Source: Deltaproteobacteria bacterium
GTDB taxonomy: Bacteria; Myxococcota_A; UBA9160; SMWR01
NCBI GenBank assembly: GCA_019310425.1
Contig: JAFDEI010000011.1
Span: forward strand, 1-43,082
DNA: 43,082 nt
Direction: 5' to 3'
A program made the position numbers and the translations under genes. A model generated the notes under the pieces. The model did no database searches and was not told where the DNA came from. It was given only the letters and a program-made list of their open reading frames with translations. Shown here piece by piece: positions 7,329 through 14,459 of this stretch (its first letter is position 1; every line of letters starts with the position of its first letter).

Positions 7329-7784
7329 TCACTCGTCGCGGCGACGGCGCCCCGCCTGGATCAACTGATCGAGCTTGGAAAGAAAGCGCGAGCGATCCTT
7401 CGGCTGGATCGGCCGCGGCCCGCCGGACAGCACGCCCATCTCACGAAGTTCGGAATTCAGCGCACGCGTAGCGAGCGCGCCGCCGATCGAGTCCTCGGTG
7501 AATTCACGGCCGTTCGGGCCGAGCACTCGAGCACCCTGCTCGAGGCAACGGGCCGCAAGCGGGATGTCGGCCGTGATCGCGATGTCGTCCTTGCGGATGT
7601 TGCCCGCGATCCAGTCGTCGGCCACGTCGGCGCCCTGGCCGACGACGACCAACTCGACGGCGATCTCGGGCGGTACCGCCATTCGCGAGTTTGCCACCAG
7701 CACGACCGGAAGACCGCAACGCGAGGCAACAGCGTAGATCTCATCCTTGACCGGACAGGCGTCTGCGTCGACGAAGATCTCGAT
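7329..7784 (-). CDS. yaiI: YaiI/YqxD family (DUF188) protein, apparent ATC start
   Basis: The ORF track starts at 7703, but homology continues upstream in frame: IEIFVDADACPVKDEIYAVA precedes LVANSRMAVP. The full protein of 151 residues equals the size of E. coli YaiI (about 152). Family motifs include VDADACPV, DVADDWIAGNI, ITADIPLAARCLEQGA and TGGP-like SGGPRPIQPKDR. The function of this family is not established; the fold is NYN/PIN-like. No ATG, GTG or TTG lies between the upstream in-frame stop and the conserved N-terminus. The only sensible start is ATC at 7782-7784, six bases after GGGGAGGT. This is either a rare start codon or a base error in ATG. Confidence 0.85.
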   Translation of the reverse strand: MEIFVDADACPVKDEIYAVASRCGLPVVLVANSRMAVPPEIAVELVVVGQGADVADDWIAGNIRKDDIAITADIPLAARCLEQGARVLGPNGREFTEDSIGGALATRALNSELREMGVLSGGPRPIQPKDRSRFLSKLDQLIQAGRRRRDE

Positions 7785-7988
7785 GGCGACCTCCCCATGT
7801 GGTCGTTCCTGATCGGTGCGGCCCGACTGCCCGGCGATCGGGCGCCCAACGCCTCTGCCGTGTTACAGTCCGGCGCGATTCAACGATCGCGATTTCGCGT
7901 GAGTGAATCAAGGCCCTGATACCCGGATCTGGTATCTCCTGTGTCTCAATCGGCCGAAATTCGAGGGAAGGCCCAAATCGGAGGTAGC

Positions 7989-8171
7989 ATGTCTCACTTT
8001 TCGAGTCGGATGGCAGCAGTCGGTTTCGCGCTGGTCTTTTCACTGGGAGTCGTCGCCTGCTCGCTGCAGGTCGGCAGCGACGCATGGTGCGAGAAGATGA
8101 AGGACAAGGACAAGGTGAAATGGAGCACCGAGGATGCGGGAAACTTCGCAAAGCACTGCATCTTGAAATAG
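7989..8171 (+). CDS. DUF3012 family small lipoprotein
   Basis: ATG 7989 follows CGGAGGT and gives 60 residues; the track's 7941 start adds an unsupported extension. The signal peptide ends in a lipobox (GVVAC). The mature part VGSDAWCEKMKDKDKVKW...EDAGNFAKHCIL is the typical DUF3012 sequence, with two conserved cysteines in WC and KHC. These are tiny proteobacterial lipoproteins of unknown role. The gene stands 46 bases upstream of the GST gene and may share its transcript. Confidence 0.85.
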   Translation: MSHFSSRMAAVGFALVFSLGVVACSLQVGSDAWCEKMKDKDKVKWSTEDAGNFAKHCILK

Positions 8172-8217
8172 TCCGGTGCAGCGGGCCGCCGGACCGGAAG
8201 CACGAGGGCAACCAGTC

Positions 8218-8850
8218 GTGATCCTTCATTTCTTTCCGGTCGCTCCGAATCCGACCAAGGTGCGTCTGTACATCGCCGAGAAGGAGGCTGACGGTGCCAC
8301 ACTCGGCATCGACGAGTCACTCGTCAACCTGCAGTCCGGTGACCAGAAATCGCCCGAGCACCTCGCACGCAATCCCCTCGGAAAGCTGCCGGCCCTCGAA
8401 CTCGACGATGGCAGCTGCGTGATCGAGTCCCTTGCGATCATCGAGTTCCTCGAAGAGCTCCACCCCGAACCGGCGATGATCGGCCGGAACCCGCGCGAAC
8501 GCGCCCGGGTGCGCGAACTCGAGCGGATCTGCGACCTTGGCGTGCTGGTTCCGATCGCGCGAACGGTCCACGCAACTCGGTCGCCACTCGGGCTCCCGCC
8601 GTCACCCGAAATCGCCGAGAACGCACGGGAGGCGCTGAAGCGCCCGCTGCAGCTGCTGGATGATTACCTCGCGGACGGACGGTCGTTCGTCGCGGGATCA
8701 CAGCCGACCATCGCAGATTGTACTCTGGCGGCAGCACTACAGTTCGGGCGTTTCGGCGAAGTCGCGCTCGACCCGTCGCTCGAAAACCTGCACGCTTGGG
8801 ATCGCCGGTTCCGTGAACGCCCTTCCGCCAGAGCCGTGCTGGCGGTCTGA
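8218..8850 (+). CDS. glutathione S-transferase family protein
   Basis: The likely start is GTG 8218, which places the first beta strand (ILHFFPVAPNPTKVRLYIAEK) at the N-terminus; the track's earlier start adds 14 odd residues. Length is 210 residues, normal for cytosolic GSTs. The thioredoxin-like domain ends with NPLGKLPALELDDGSCVIESLAIIEFLEE, containing the cis-Pro and the ES glutathione-binding pair. The helical domain includes FVAGSQPTIADCTLAAAL, the usual N-capping/hydrophobic staple motif. Substrate is unknown. Confidence 0.88.
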   Translation: MILHFFPVAPNPTKVRLYIAEKEADGATLGIDESLVNLQSGDQKSPEHLARNPLGKLPALELDDGSCVIESLAIIEFLEELHPEPAMIGRNPRERARVRELERICDLGVLVPIARTVHATRSPLGLPPSPEIAENAREALKRPLQLLDDYLADGRSFVAGSQPTIADCTLAAALQFGRFGEVALDPSLENLHAWDRRFRERPSARAVLAV

Positions 8851-8868
8851 ACCCCCGAAAGGAGTCTC

Positions 8869-9138
8869 ATGCACCCCGCAAAGATCTTCCTGATCGTCAC
8901 CTGGGCCTACGGCCTCGGGTCGTTCTTCATCGCTCCGGAGTCGACGGCTGCAGGCGTCGGCCGGTTGCTGTTCGGGGGAATGGCCGTGATCCACGTAATC
9001 GAGTGTGCGGTCTTCCTCCCCGCAATCCGGCGCGCCGAGGGCGGGGTCGGTTCGCATCTCGCGCAGGTCTTCGCATTCGGCTTCCTGCACCTGCAGGAGA
9101 TCGGCGCCTTCACGAAGCCCAGCGACCCGAATGCCTGA
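8869..9138 (+). CDS. DUF1145 family membrane protein
   Basis: The 89-residue protein starts at ATG 8869 behind AAGGAG, 18 bases after the GST stop. It has hydrophobic segments at about 5-27, 33-52 and 64-78 with the family features IFLIVTWAYGLGSFFIAPE and VIHVIECAVFLP. DUF1145/YhhL-type proteins are small inner-membrane proteins of unknown function. It is probably cotranscribed with the GST gene and the DUF4262 gene eight bases further on. Confidence 0.7.
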   Translation: MHPAKIFLIVTWAYGLGSFFIAPESTAAGVGRLLFGGMAVIHVIECAVFLPAIRRAEGGVGSHLAQVFAFGFLHLQEIGAFTKPSDPNA

Positions 9139-9146
9139 CACGAGCC

Positions 9147-9662
9147 ATGCCGAAACCGAAGCCCCAGACCGACGCTGACAGGAGCGTGATACGCGACATC
9201 GCCACGCGCGGCTGGCACATCGTGACCGTTACAGAGCGAAACGACCAGCCGGGCTGGGCGTTCACGATCGGCCTGCAGGGTTCCTTCGAACACCCCGAAG
9301 TGATCGTATTCGGGCTCCCCGGCAAGGTGAATCAGGAAATCGTCGAGCGCATCGCCCGCGACATCGCCGCAGGTACCGCCCACCCGGCCGCTTCGACTTG
9401 CGACACGATCCTGCAGGGGCTTCCGTGCGAATTCCGCCCCGTCGCCCGCGGCTGGTACGAGACGTTCCTCGGCTACGCGGTCTGGTATTACGGCGACCGG
9501 AACTTCCCGGTCGTCCAATTCCTCTGGCCCGACCGCGAGAACCGACTGCCGGACCAGTCCGATTTCGACCCGGAGCTCGCCGGGCTACAGCCGCTGCTGG
9601 AGCACGCCAACGCGGAAGAGGCCCGGGTGAGCGACCTTCTCCACGCACTCGACAAGGTCTAG
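9147..9662 (+). CDS. DUF4262 domain protein
   Basis: This 171-residue protein starts at ATG 9147, eight bases past the DUF1145 stop, with no strong Shine-Dalgarno sequence, so coupling is likely. The domain features are visible: the N-terminal DIATRGWHIVTV, PGWAFTIGLQGSFEHPEVIVFGLP, then WYETFLGYAVWYYGDRNFPVVQFLWPD. DUF4262 is a widespread soluble domain, often near toxin-like or hypothetical genes, and its activity is unknown. No signal peptide is present. Confidence 0.85.
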   Translation: MPKPKPQTDADRSVIRDIATRGWHIVTVTERNDQPGWAFTIGLQGSFEHPEVIVFGLPGKVNQEIVERIARDIAAGTAHPAASTCDTILQGLPCEFRPVARGWYETFLGYAVWYYGDRNFPVVQFLWPDRENRLPDQSDFDPELAGLQPLLEHANAEEARVSDLLHALDKV

Positions 9663-9841
9663 GAGTGTGAAGCACGAAGTATTTCCCGCGACGACGCGGA
9701 AACATTGGTCGCGCAGCGACGAACGCGCAGCTGCTAGCCTGATCGATACGCAAGAACGGAAATTTTCAGCGATGATTCCAGTCGAACCCGAGGAAGGGCG
9801 AGGGGTAGCGAACATCCGGGGCAGACTCTGAGTATCCAGCG

Positions 9842-10330
9842 ATGATCACGCCCGACTCCTTCGAAATGATCGAGACCGTCTCGCGCGAAGCGCTCGAGAA
9901 GCATCCGGTCTGGGCACACTTCGAATCTCCAGAAGACCGGCGGACCATCTTGGGCTGGGGCATCGCTCCCGAGGTCGTCGACGGCGAGATCAGCCGCTAC
10001 GAGTATTGTGGCCCGCCCGCCCTCTACCCGGTGCTCGAACTCGACCCATTCCCGTCGCAACGACACCTCATCGTCGGGGTTACGTTCGAATCGAGCGGCG
10101 GCATACGCTGTGCAGGCTATCTGCTCGAACCGCACGCATTCGGCATCTTCGTCGGGGACGACGAATTCTGCCTGAATCGGAACCTCGTGGAGCTTTCGGA
10201 ACAGGTCGCCGTACGGCTGGCCTCGGCGCTCGACACCGACGCGGATCTGCTGTTTCCGCTGCGGTACACCAGCGAACTCCGGGATCAGCAGGGAATCGCG
10301 ATCCAGGGAACGCTCGAAACCTTCTGGTAG
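9842..10330 (+). CDS. hypothetical protein
   Basis: The 162-residue acidic protein is supported by strong third-position GC and by its tail-to-tail arrangement with the H-NS-like gene (stops one base apart). I do not recognise the family. It is rich in Glu/Asp and hydrophobics, lacks a signal peptide or helix-rich membrane segment, and contains the internal stretch HLIVGVTFESSGGIRCAGYLL. The start ATG 9842 has no clear ribosome-binding site. An upstream 19-codon ORF (9771-9830) and a TAGCCT hexamer near 9736 mark a probable leader. Confidence 0.6.
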   Translation: MITPDSFEMIETVSREALEKHPVWAHFESPEDRRTILGWGIAPEVVDGEISRYEYCGPPALYPVLELDPFPSQRHLIVGVTFESSGGIRCAGYLLEPHAFGIFVGDDEFCLNRNLVELSEQVAVRLASALDTDADLLFPLRYTSELRDQQGIAIQGTLETFW

Positions 10331-10331
10331 A

Positions 10332-10616
10332 TCAACCACGCCTTTCGGGATGGTCGTCCGAGATCATCAGGCTGTCGAGATCATGCCCCTCGTCGAGCGC
10401 CGCATCGAGCCAGGCGGGGCGCTTGCCGCGACCGGACCAGGTCTGGGCCGGGTTGTCGGGATTCACGTACTTCGGCCCGGCCCCCTCGACGAGACCACCG
10501 CGGCGCCTCACCAGGCGTTTCGCGGCCTCGCGACGCCGGACGAATTCGGCAGTCAGCTGACGTGCAAGCGCTCCGAGTTGCCGGTCCGTAAACAAGCAGA
10601 AATCGAATTCTTTCAC
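10332..10616 (-). CDS. H-NS family DNA-binding protein
   Basis: The start is GTG 10616 (GAGGGG upstream), giving 94 residues. The N-terminal half (about 1-45) is a charged helix, LFTDRQLGALARQLTAEFVRRREAAKRLVRRR. The C-terminal half has the H-NS DNA-binding core YVNPDNPAQTWSGRGKRPAWLDAAL. The TWSGRGKRPAW loop is the AT-hook-like minor-groove motif of this family. At 94 residues it is shorter than E. coli H-NS (137), with a reduced oligomerisation part, as in small H-NS-like proteins and Lsr/StpA relatives. It would act as a nucleoid-associated silencer or modulator. The CRP-like palindrome lies 75 bases upstream of its start. Confidence 0.85.
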   Translation of the reverse strand: MKEFDFCLFTDRQLGALARQLTAEFVRRREAAKRLVRRRGGLVEGAGPKYVNPDNPAQTWSGRGKRPAWLDAALDEGHDLDSLMISDDHPERRG

Positions 10617-10690
10617 CGCAAGCCCCTCACTACGCGTCGGGCGGACCTCCCACGGTCCGTGTCCACTTGTCGAACACCCAGGCGGTGGGC

Positions 10691-10710
10691 CCTGTGACAC
10701 GGGTCACAGG
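10691..10710. promoter_or_regulatory. CRP/FNR-family operator (perfect TGTGA-N6-TCACA)
   Basis: The 20-base sequence is a perfect dyad with 8-base arms and 4-base centre, and it contains TGTGA (10693-10697), six bases, then TCACA (10704-10708). That is exactly the CRP half-site arrangement. It sits in the 210-base divergent region between the H-NS-like gene and the ABM gene. A TTGACC hexamer at 10742-10747 suggests the site could lie upstream of the rightward promoter. Confidence 0.6.
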
Positions 10711-10826
10711 CCACCGCGGCGATCCGGAATGGCGCTTTCGCTTGACCACCCGACGAGAGCCGTGCAACTTCCTCCGGACGCCGGTTCCCAGAGGGCTGGC
10801 GGCGTACCACCTATATAGGAGGTGAC

Positions 10827-11129
10827 ATGTTCATCGCGATGAACCGTTTCCAGATCTCGCCCGGCAGCGAAGACACTTTCGAAGCCCTGTGGCGAAACCG
10901 TGACTCACACCTCGATGCGGTTCCGGGCTTTCGTGAATTCCAGCTACTGCGCGGACCATCGAGCGACACCGCCACGCTGTACGCCTCGCACACGACCTGG
11001 GATAGTCGGGAGGCCTTCGAGGCATGGACGGAATCCGAGGCGTTCCGCAGTGCACACTCCCAGGCAAAGGCACCCAAGGGCACCTACCTCGGGCATCCAC
11101 AGTTCGAGGGCTTCGAAGCCATTTTGTGA
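10827..11129 (+). CDS. antibiotic biosynthesis monooxygenase (ABM) domain protein, HmoA-like
   Basis: The 100-residue protein has an ideal ribosome-binding site (TAGGAGGTGA) before ATG 10827. It is a single ferredoxin-like ABM domain: MFIAMNRFQISPGSEDTFEALWRNR, then VPGFREFQLLRGP, YASHTTWDSREAFEAWTESEAFR. The order and the N-R-F and W-S residues resemble heme-degrading monooxygenases HmoA/HmoB/IsdG, and FRSAHSQA has the His that often contacts heme. Heme degradation is therefore possible but not proven; other ABM proteins act on quinols. The CRP-like operator upstream suggests global control. Confidence 0.8.
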   Translation: MFIAMNRFQISPGSEDTFEALWRNRDSHLDAVPGFREFQLLRGPSSDTATLYASHTTWDSREAFEAWTESEAFRSAHSQAKAPKGTYLGHPQFEGFEAIL

Positions 11130-11199
11130 AGCCGGAACGCCGGAGCAGGTGAGTTGGTTCGCCTCTACCACCTGCAGTACTCGAGCCTCCTGATTCGCA

Positions 11200-11233
11200 A
11201 ACACTCGCTGGATAGCCCGCGTCTGCGAGTGTT
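11200..11233. promoter_or_regulatory. 9-base inverted repeat upstream of the M50 protease
   Basis: AACACTCGC (11200-11208) and GCGAGTGTT (11225-11233) are perfect inverted copies separated by 16 bases. The right arm abuts TAGGAT (11233-11238), a -10-like hexamer about 25 bases before the protease start. It could be an operator or the end hairpin of the ABM transcript; no T-run follows. Confidence 0.3.
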
Positions 11234-11262
11234 AGGATCCGCGTCGATTCGAGGAGTTCCCC

Positions 11263-11964
11263 CTGACCAACCAATTCGTCGACGCCATCGTGTGGTACGC
11301 GGCATTCATTTTCGCCACGACTCTCCACGAGGCCGCCCATGCCCTCGCAGCCATGCGCGGAGGCGACACCACCGCCTACGAAATCGGCCAGGTCACGATC
11401 GACCCGATCCCGCACATCCGCCGCGAGCCGGTCGGCATGGTGGTGCTCCCGATCATTGCGCTCGCAATCATCGGCTGGCCGTTCGGTTATGCGAGTGCCC
11501 CGTACAACATCGCCTGGGCGGAACGCCATCCACGCCGCGCCGCATGGATGGCACTCGCCGGCCCGGCGGCCAATTTCGGGCTGGTGTTGATCTGCGCGGG
11601 GGCGATCCGGATCGGTGTCCTCGCGGGCGTGTTCCATGCGCCCGAATCCGCCCACTTCACTCAGGTCGTCGCAGCGGTTGGTGGAGGCGCATGGGATGCG
11701 GCCGCCTTCATCGTGAGCATCTTCTTCACCCTCAACCTGATCCTCTTCCTGTTCAATCTGCTGCCACTCCCTCCGCTCGACGGCAGTGGCGCACTCGCGC
11801 TCTTTCTGAGCGACGACGCCGCCCGCCGCTTCCGCGAATTCTCCTCCCGACCGATGTTCGGATTCATCGGCCTGCTGATCGCCTGGCGGTTCTTCGGTTC
11901 ACTCTTCGAACCGGTCTTCACGCTGGCGCTGAACCTGCTGTACCCGGGGTCGGGCTACTCCTGA
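11263..11964 (+). CDS. site-2 protease (M50 family) metalloprotease
   Basis: This is an intramembrane zinc protease. HEAAH (residues 22-26) is the HExxH site in the first membrane helix, and the second signature NLLPLPPLDG lies near residue 166-175, where the Asp completes the zinc site. Helices run through WMALAGPAANFGLVLICAGAIRI and AAFIVSIFFTLNLILFLFNLL. Length is 233 residues, typical of the minimal M50 core without PDZ domains. The best start is CTG 11263 (M/L-TNQFVDAIVWYAAF) preceded by GAGGAG. The track's GTG at 11290 is inside the first helix and has no ribosome-binding site. Substrate is unknown. Confidence 0.88.
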   Translation: MTNQFVDAIVWYAAFIFATTLHEAAHALAAMRGGDTTAYEIGQVTIDPIPHIRREPVGMVVLPIIALAIIGWPFGYASAPYNIAWAERHPRRAAWMALAGPAANFGLVLICAGAIRIGVLAGVFHAPESAHFTQVVAAVGGGAWDAAAFIVSIFFTLNLILFLFNLLPLPPLDGSGALALFLSDDAARRFREFSSRPMFGFIGLLIAWRFFGSLFEPVFTLALNLLYPGSGYS

Positions 11965-12025
11965 CCCCGAGCGCAAGCTAGTCTCCGATTCACGCGACGC
12001 ACTCAACCTTCGAGGACACCCGCCG

Positions 12026-12892
12026 ATGCGATTCACCTACGCCGAATCGATGTGTGACCCGAGCCAATACCTGCCGCTGGCAATGGCGGCCGAGCGATCG
12101 GGTTGGACCAGCTTCGCGATACCGGACAGCATCTGTTACCCGGAAGCCTCCGACAGCAAATACCCCTACACGCCGGATGGCAACCGCGAGTTCCTCGAAG
12201 ACAGACCTTTCGTAGAGCCGTTTACGCTGATTCCTGCGATGGCCGCCGTGACCGAGCGATTGCGCTTCACGACCTTCGTGGTGAAGCTCCCGATCCGGCT
12301 GCCGGTACTCGTCGCCAAGCAGGCGGCATCGGTCGCGGTGATGAGTGGGAACCGATTCGCTTTCGGTGTCGGACTCAGCCCGTGGCCGGAGGACTTCGAG
12401 GTCTGCGGCCAGGACTGGAAGTCACGCGGCAAGCGTATGGATGAGATGATCGACATCATCCGTGGCCTCTGCACGGGCGAATTCTTCGCCTACAAGGGCG
12501 AGCACTACGACATCCCGAGCATCAAGATCTGCCCGACCCCCAGCGTCAAGCTACCGATCCTGATCGGCGGCCACGCCGAGCCCGCGTTGAAACGCGCTGC
12601 GCGCCTGGGCGACGGTTGGATGCACGCAGGCGGCGATGCGGGAGATCTCGAGGGCTACATCGCGCGACTGAGCGACCTTCGCAAGGAGTACGACCGCGAG
12701 CAGGAGCCCTTCGAGATACATGTGATCTCGCTGGACGCCTATTCCCTCGACGGCGTGCGCCGCCTCGAAGATCTGGGCGTGACCGATGCCATCGTCGGCT
12801 TCCGCAACGCCTACGAGGTCGACACGCAGACTCTCGAGCACAAGATCAACGCCCTCGAACAATTTGCGGACAACATCATCGCGAAGTTGTAG
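12026..12892 (+). CDS. LLM-class (luciferase-like) flavin/F420-dependent oxidoreductase
   Basis: The 288-residue protein is a luciferase-like monooxygenase TIM barrel. Features include the N-terminal AERSGWTSFAIPDSI, FVEPFTLIPAMAAVTERLRFTTFVVKLPIRLPVLVAKQAASVAVMSGNRFAFGVGLSPW, then RMDEMIDIIRGLCTGEFFAYKGEHYDI and the cofactor segment PILIGGHAEPALKRAARLGDGWM. This organisation is that of TIGR03619-type F420-dependent enzymes. The substrate cannot be deduced. It begins at ATG 12026 with GAGGA upstream and a TAGTCT -10-like hexamer at about 11979. Confidence 0.9.
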   Translation: MRFTYAESMCDPSQYLPLAMAAERSGWTSFAIPDSICYPEASDSKYPYTPDGNREFLEDRPFVEPFTLIPAMAAVTERLRFTTFVVKLPIRLPVLVAKQAASVAVMSGNRFAFGVGLSPWPEDFEVCGQDWKSRGKRMDEMIDIIRGLCTGEFFAYKGEHYDIPSIKICPTPSVKLPILIGGHAEPALKRAARLGDGWMHAGGDAGDLEGYIARLSDLRKEYDREQEPFEIHVISLDAYSLDGVRRLEDLGVTDAIVGFRNAYEVDTQTLEHKINALEQFADNIIAKL

Positions 12893-12996
12893 CCATTGCC
12901 GCGACAGCATGATGCAATCGCGAGCGTGAGCGAACCCTCGAGGGACCGCCAATTCAACCCGGCCCGCACCGTCCCGGTCGAGGCCGCGGGCTCGGC

Positions 12997-13590
12997 ATGA
13001 ACCCGGTCACACATCTGCTGGTCGGCTGGACGGTCGCGAATTCGGCTTCACTCGAGCGGCGCGACCGCGGGATCGTCACGGTTGCCGGGGTCATTCCCGA
13101 CGTCGACGGCCTCGGAATCCTGATCGATCTGGCGCGCAACAACGGGGACGGCGATCTCAGCTGGTGGTGGGCGCTGCACCACAACCTCGCACACAATCTG
13201 ACGACCGCGGTGCTGTACTCGGCGGCTGCCTTCTTCGTCGCCAAGCGCCGCTTCGCGACGGCCGGGCTGGCATTCCTGGCGTTCCACCTGCACCTGCTCG
13301 GCGACGTCGCCGGATCGCGCGGCCCCGACGGTTACCAGTGGCCGATCGCGTATCTGAACCCGTTCTCCAATGCCTGGCAGCTGACCTGGTCGGGACAGTG
13401 GGAACTCTCCGCGTGGCCGAACTTCGCCATCACCGCGCTCCTGCTCGCGTGGACCTTTCGAATCGCCTGGCTTCGCGGGCGTTCACCAATCGAGATCGTC
13501 TCACCGAGGACCGACCGCGCATTCACGCGCACATTGCGGGAACGCTTCGGGGAACCGGAAGCGACGCCGAGTGCTGCGGAACGGATATGA
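12997..13590 (+). CDS. DUF457/YdjM-like membrane-bound metal-dependent hydrolase
   Basis: The protein has 197 residues and four or so hydrophobic segments. It opens with MNPVTHLLVGWTVANSAS and carries the family's buried metal-ligand pattern: GVIPDVDGLG, WALHHNLAHN and FHLHLLGDVAGSRGPDG, with conserved His/Asp residues. YdjM/DUF457 proteins are inner-membrane proteins thought to hydrolyse lipid-related substrates; activity is not defined. The stop TGA at 13588-13590 overlaps the ATG of the ArsC-like gene, so the two are coupled. Confidence 0.82.
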   Translation: MNPVTHLLVGWTVANSASLERRDRGIVTVAGVIPDVDGLGILIDLARNNGDGDLSWWWALHHNLAHNLTTAVLYSAAAFFVAKRRFATAGLAFLAFHLHLLGDVAGSRGPDGYQWPIAYLNPFSNAWQLTWSGQWELSAWPNFAITALLLAWTFRIAWLRGRSPIEIVSPRTDRAFTRTLRERFGEPEATPSAAERI

Positions 13591-13979
13591 AGCGGTACCT
13601 GTTCGTTTGCGTCGAGAACGCCAATCGCAGCCAGATGGCCGAAGCCTTCGCGCGCATCCACGCTGGCCCGGACGTCGAAGCCATGAGCGCCGGGTCGAAT
13701 CCGTCCGGGCGCATCAATCCGAAGGCGGTCGAAGCGATGCTCGAGGTCGGCTATGACCTCGCACCCCATCGCTCGACCTCGCTCGACGAGCTGCCGGAGG
13801 TGGAATTCGACGTGGTCGTCACGATGGGCTGCGGCGATGCCTGCCCGAATGTGCGTGCGGCGCACCGCAAAGACTGGGAGATCCCCGATCCCGCTCATCT
13901 CCCCGAAGATGAATTCCGCGTCGTCCGCGACCTCATCGAATCGAAGGTCCGCGAACTACTCACCCCGATCGGCGCCTGA
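13587..13979 (+). CDS. ArsC-type low-molecular-weight phosphatase/arsenate reductase
   Basis: The 130-residue protein has the P-loop CVENANRS (Cys8-x5-Arg14-Ser15) at the N-terminus, the LMW-PTP catalytic motif, and IPDPAHLPEDEFR with the general-acid Asp near the end. VVTMGCGDACPNV provides the extra cysteine pair used by thioredoxin-coupled arsenate reductases for the Cys relay. It may therefore reduce arsenate to arsenite; a protein-phosphatase role is the alternative. No ars regulator or arsenite pump is adjacent. Start ATG 13587 overlaps the upstream stop. Confidence 0.85.
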   Translation: MKRYLFVCVENANRSQMAEAFARIHAGPDVEAMSAGSNPSGRINPKAVEAMLEVGYDLAPHRSTSLDELPEVEFDVVVTMGCGDACPNVRAAHRKDWEIPDPAHLPEDEFRVVRDLIESKVRELLTPIGA

Positions 13980-14459
13980 ACCGCCCGAAGCTCGATATAG
14001 AAGAACAAGCTGCGAAATCCGCAGGTCCGATAACGCCCCCATGTTCTGTCAAATAGCAAGGGAGGTGCCGAGAGGGGGCCCACACCATCTTCGGAAACCT
14101 CAAGGCGTGGCTACGCGGAACCTTCCACGGGGTCAGCCCGAAGCACCTTCAGCGCTACTTGCACGAGTTCGTGTTCCGCTTCAACCAACGCCCCTCCCCC
14201 TACAACCAATTGACGGCGGAGTCAGAGGTACAAGGCAGAGCCGTTGTAACTGCAACGCCATGGGATCGACGTCGAGGAGGCCACCGGAGTTCTACGACCG
14301 AGCTCGACCTGAAATTCGGGGTCCAGCTCGAATCAGCGATACACGCTGTGTGATCCAGGGTGTCCGCTGCGGTTCCCGCGATGCCTGCAGCGGGCAACCC
14401 GGCGAAAAGGTCGTCACGACCCGGTGCCGGACCTGAACGATTCGCTTACATTCCGCGCG
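13980..14459. other. gene-poor stretch holding an IS remnant and a promoter
   Basis: The 480 bases contain a small CTGCG/CGCAG hairpin (about 14006-14020), the IS1595 transposase fragment described separately, and a TACATT -10-like hexamer at 14447-14452 just before the PHP gene. I found no terminal inverted repeats or target duplication around the fragment. Confidence 0.5.
14081..14233 (+). pseudogene. IS1595-family (ISXO2-like) transposase, C-terminal remnant
   Basis: Frame 2 reads HTIFGNLKAWLRGTFHGVS, then PKHLQRYLHEFVFRFNQR, the well-conserved C-terminus of ISXO2-like DDE transposases, where the last catalytic Glu region lies (YLHEFVFRFN). There is no upstream transposase: the frame breaks directly 5' of the first residue and the ORF continues 3' into unrelated sequence. 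It is therefore a decayed fragment of an insertion sequence, evidence of past mobile-element activity beside the ArsC/DUF457 operon. Confidence 0.75.

Noticed and set aside
13587-13979. Arsenic-resistance operon
   Set aside because: Only the ArsC-like gene is present; no arsenite pump or ArsR nearby.
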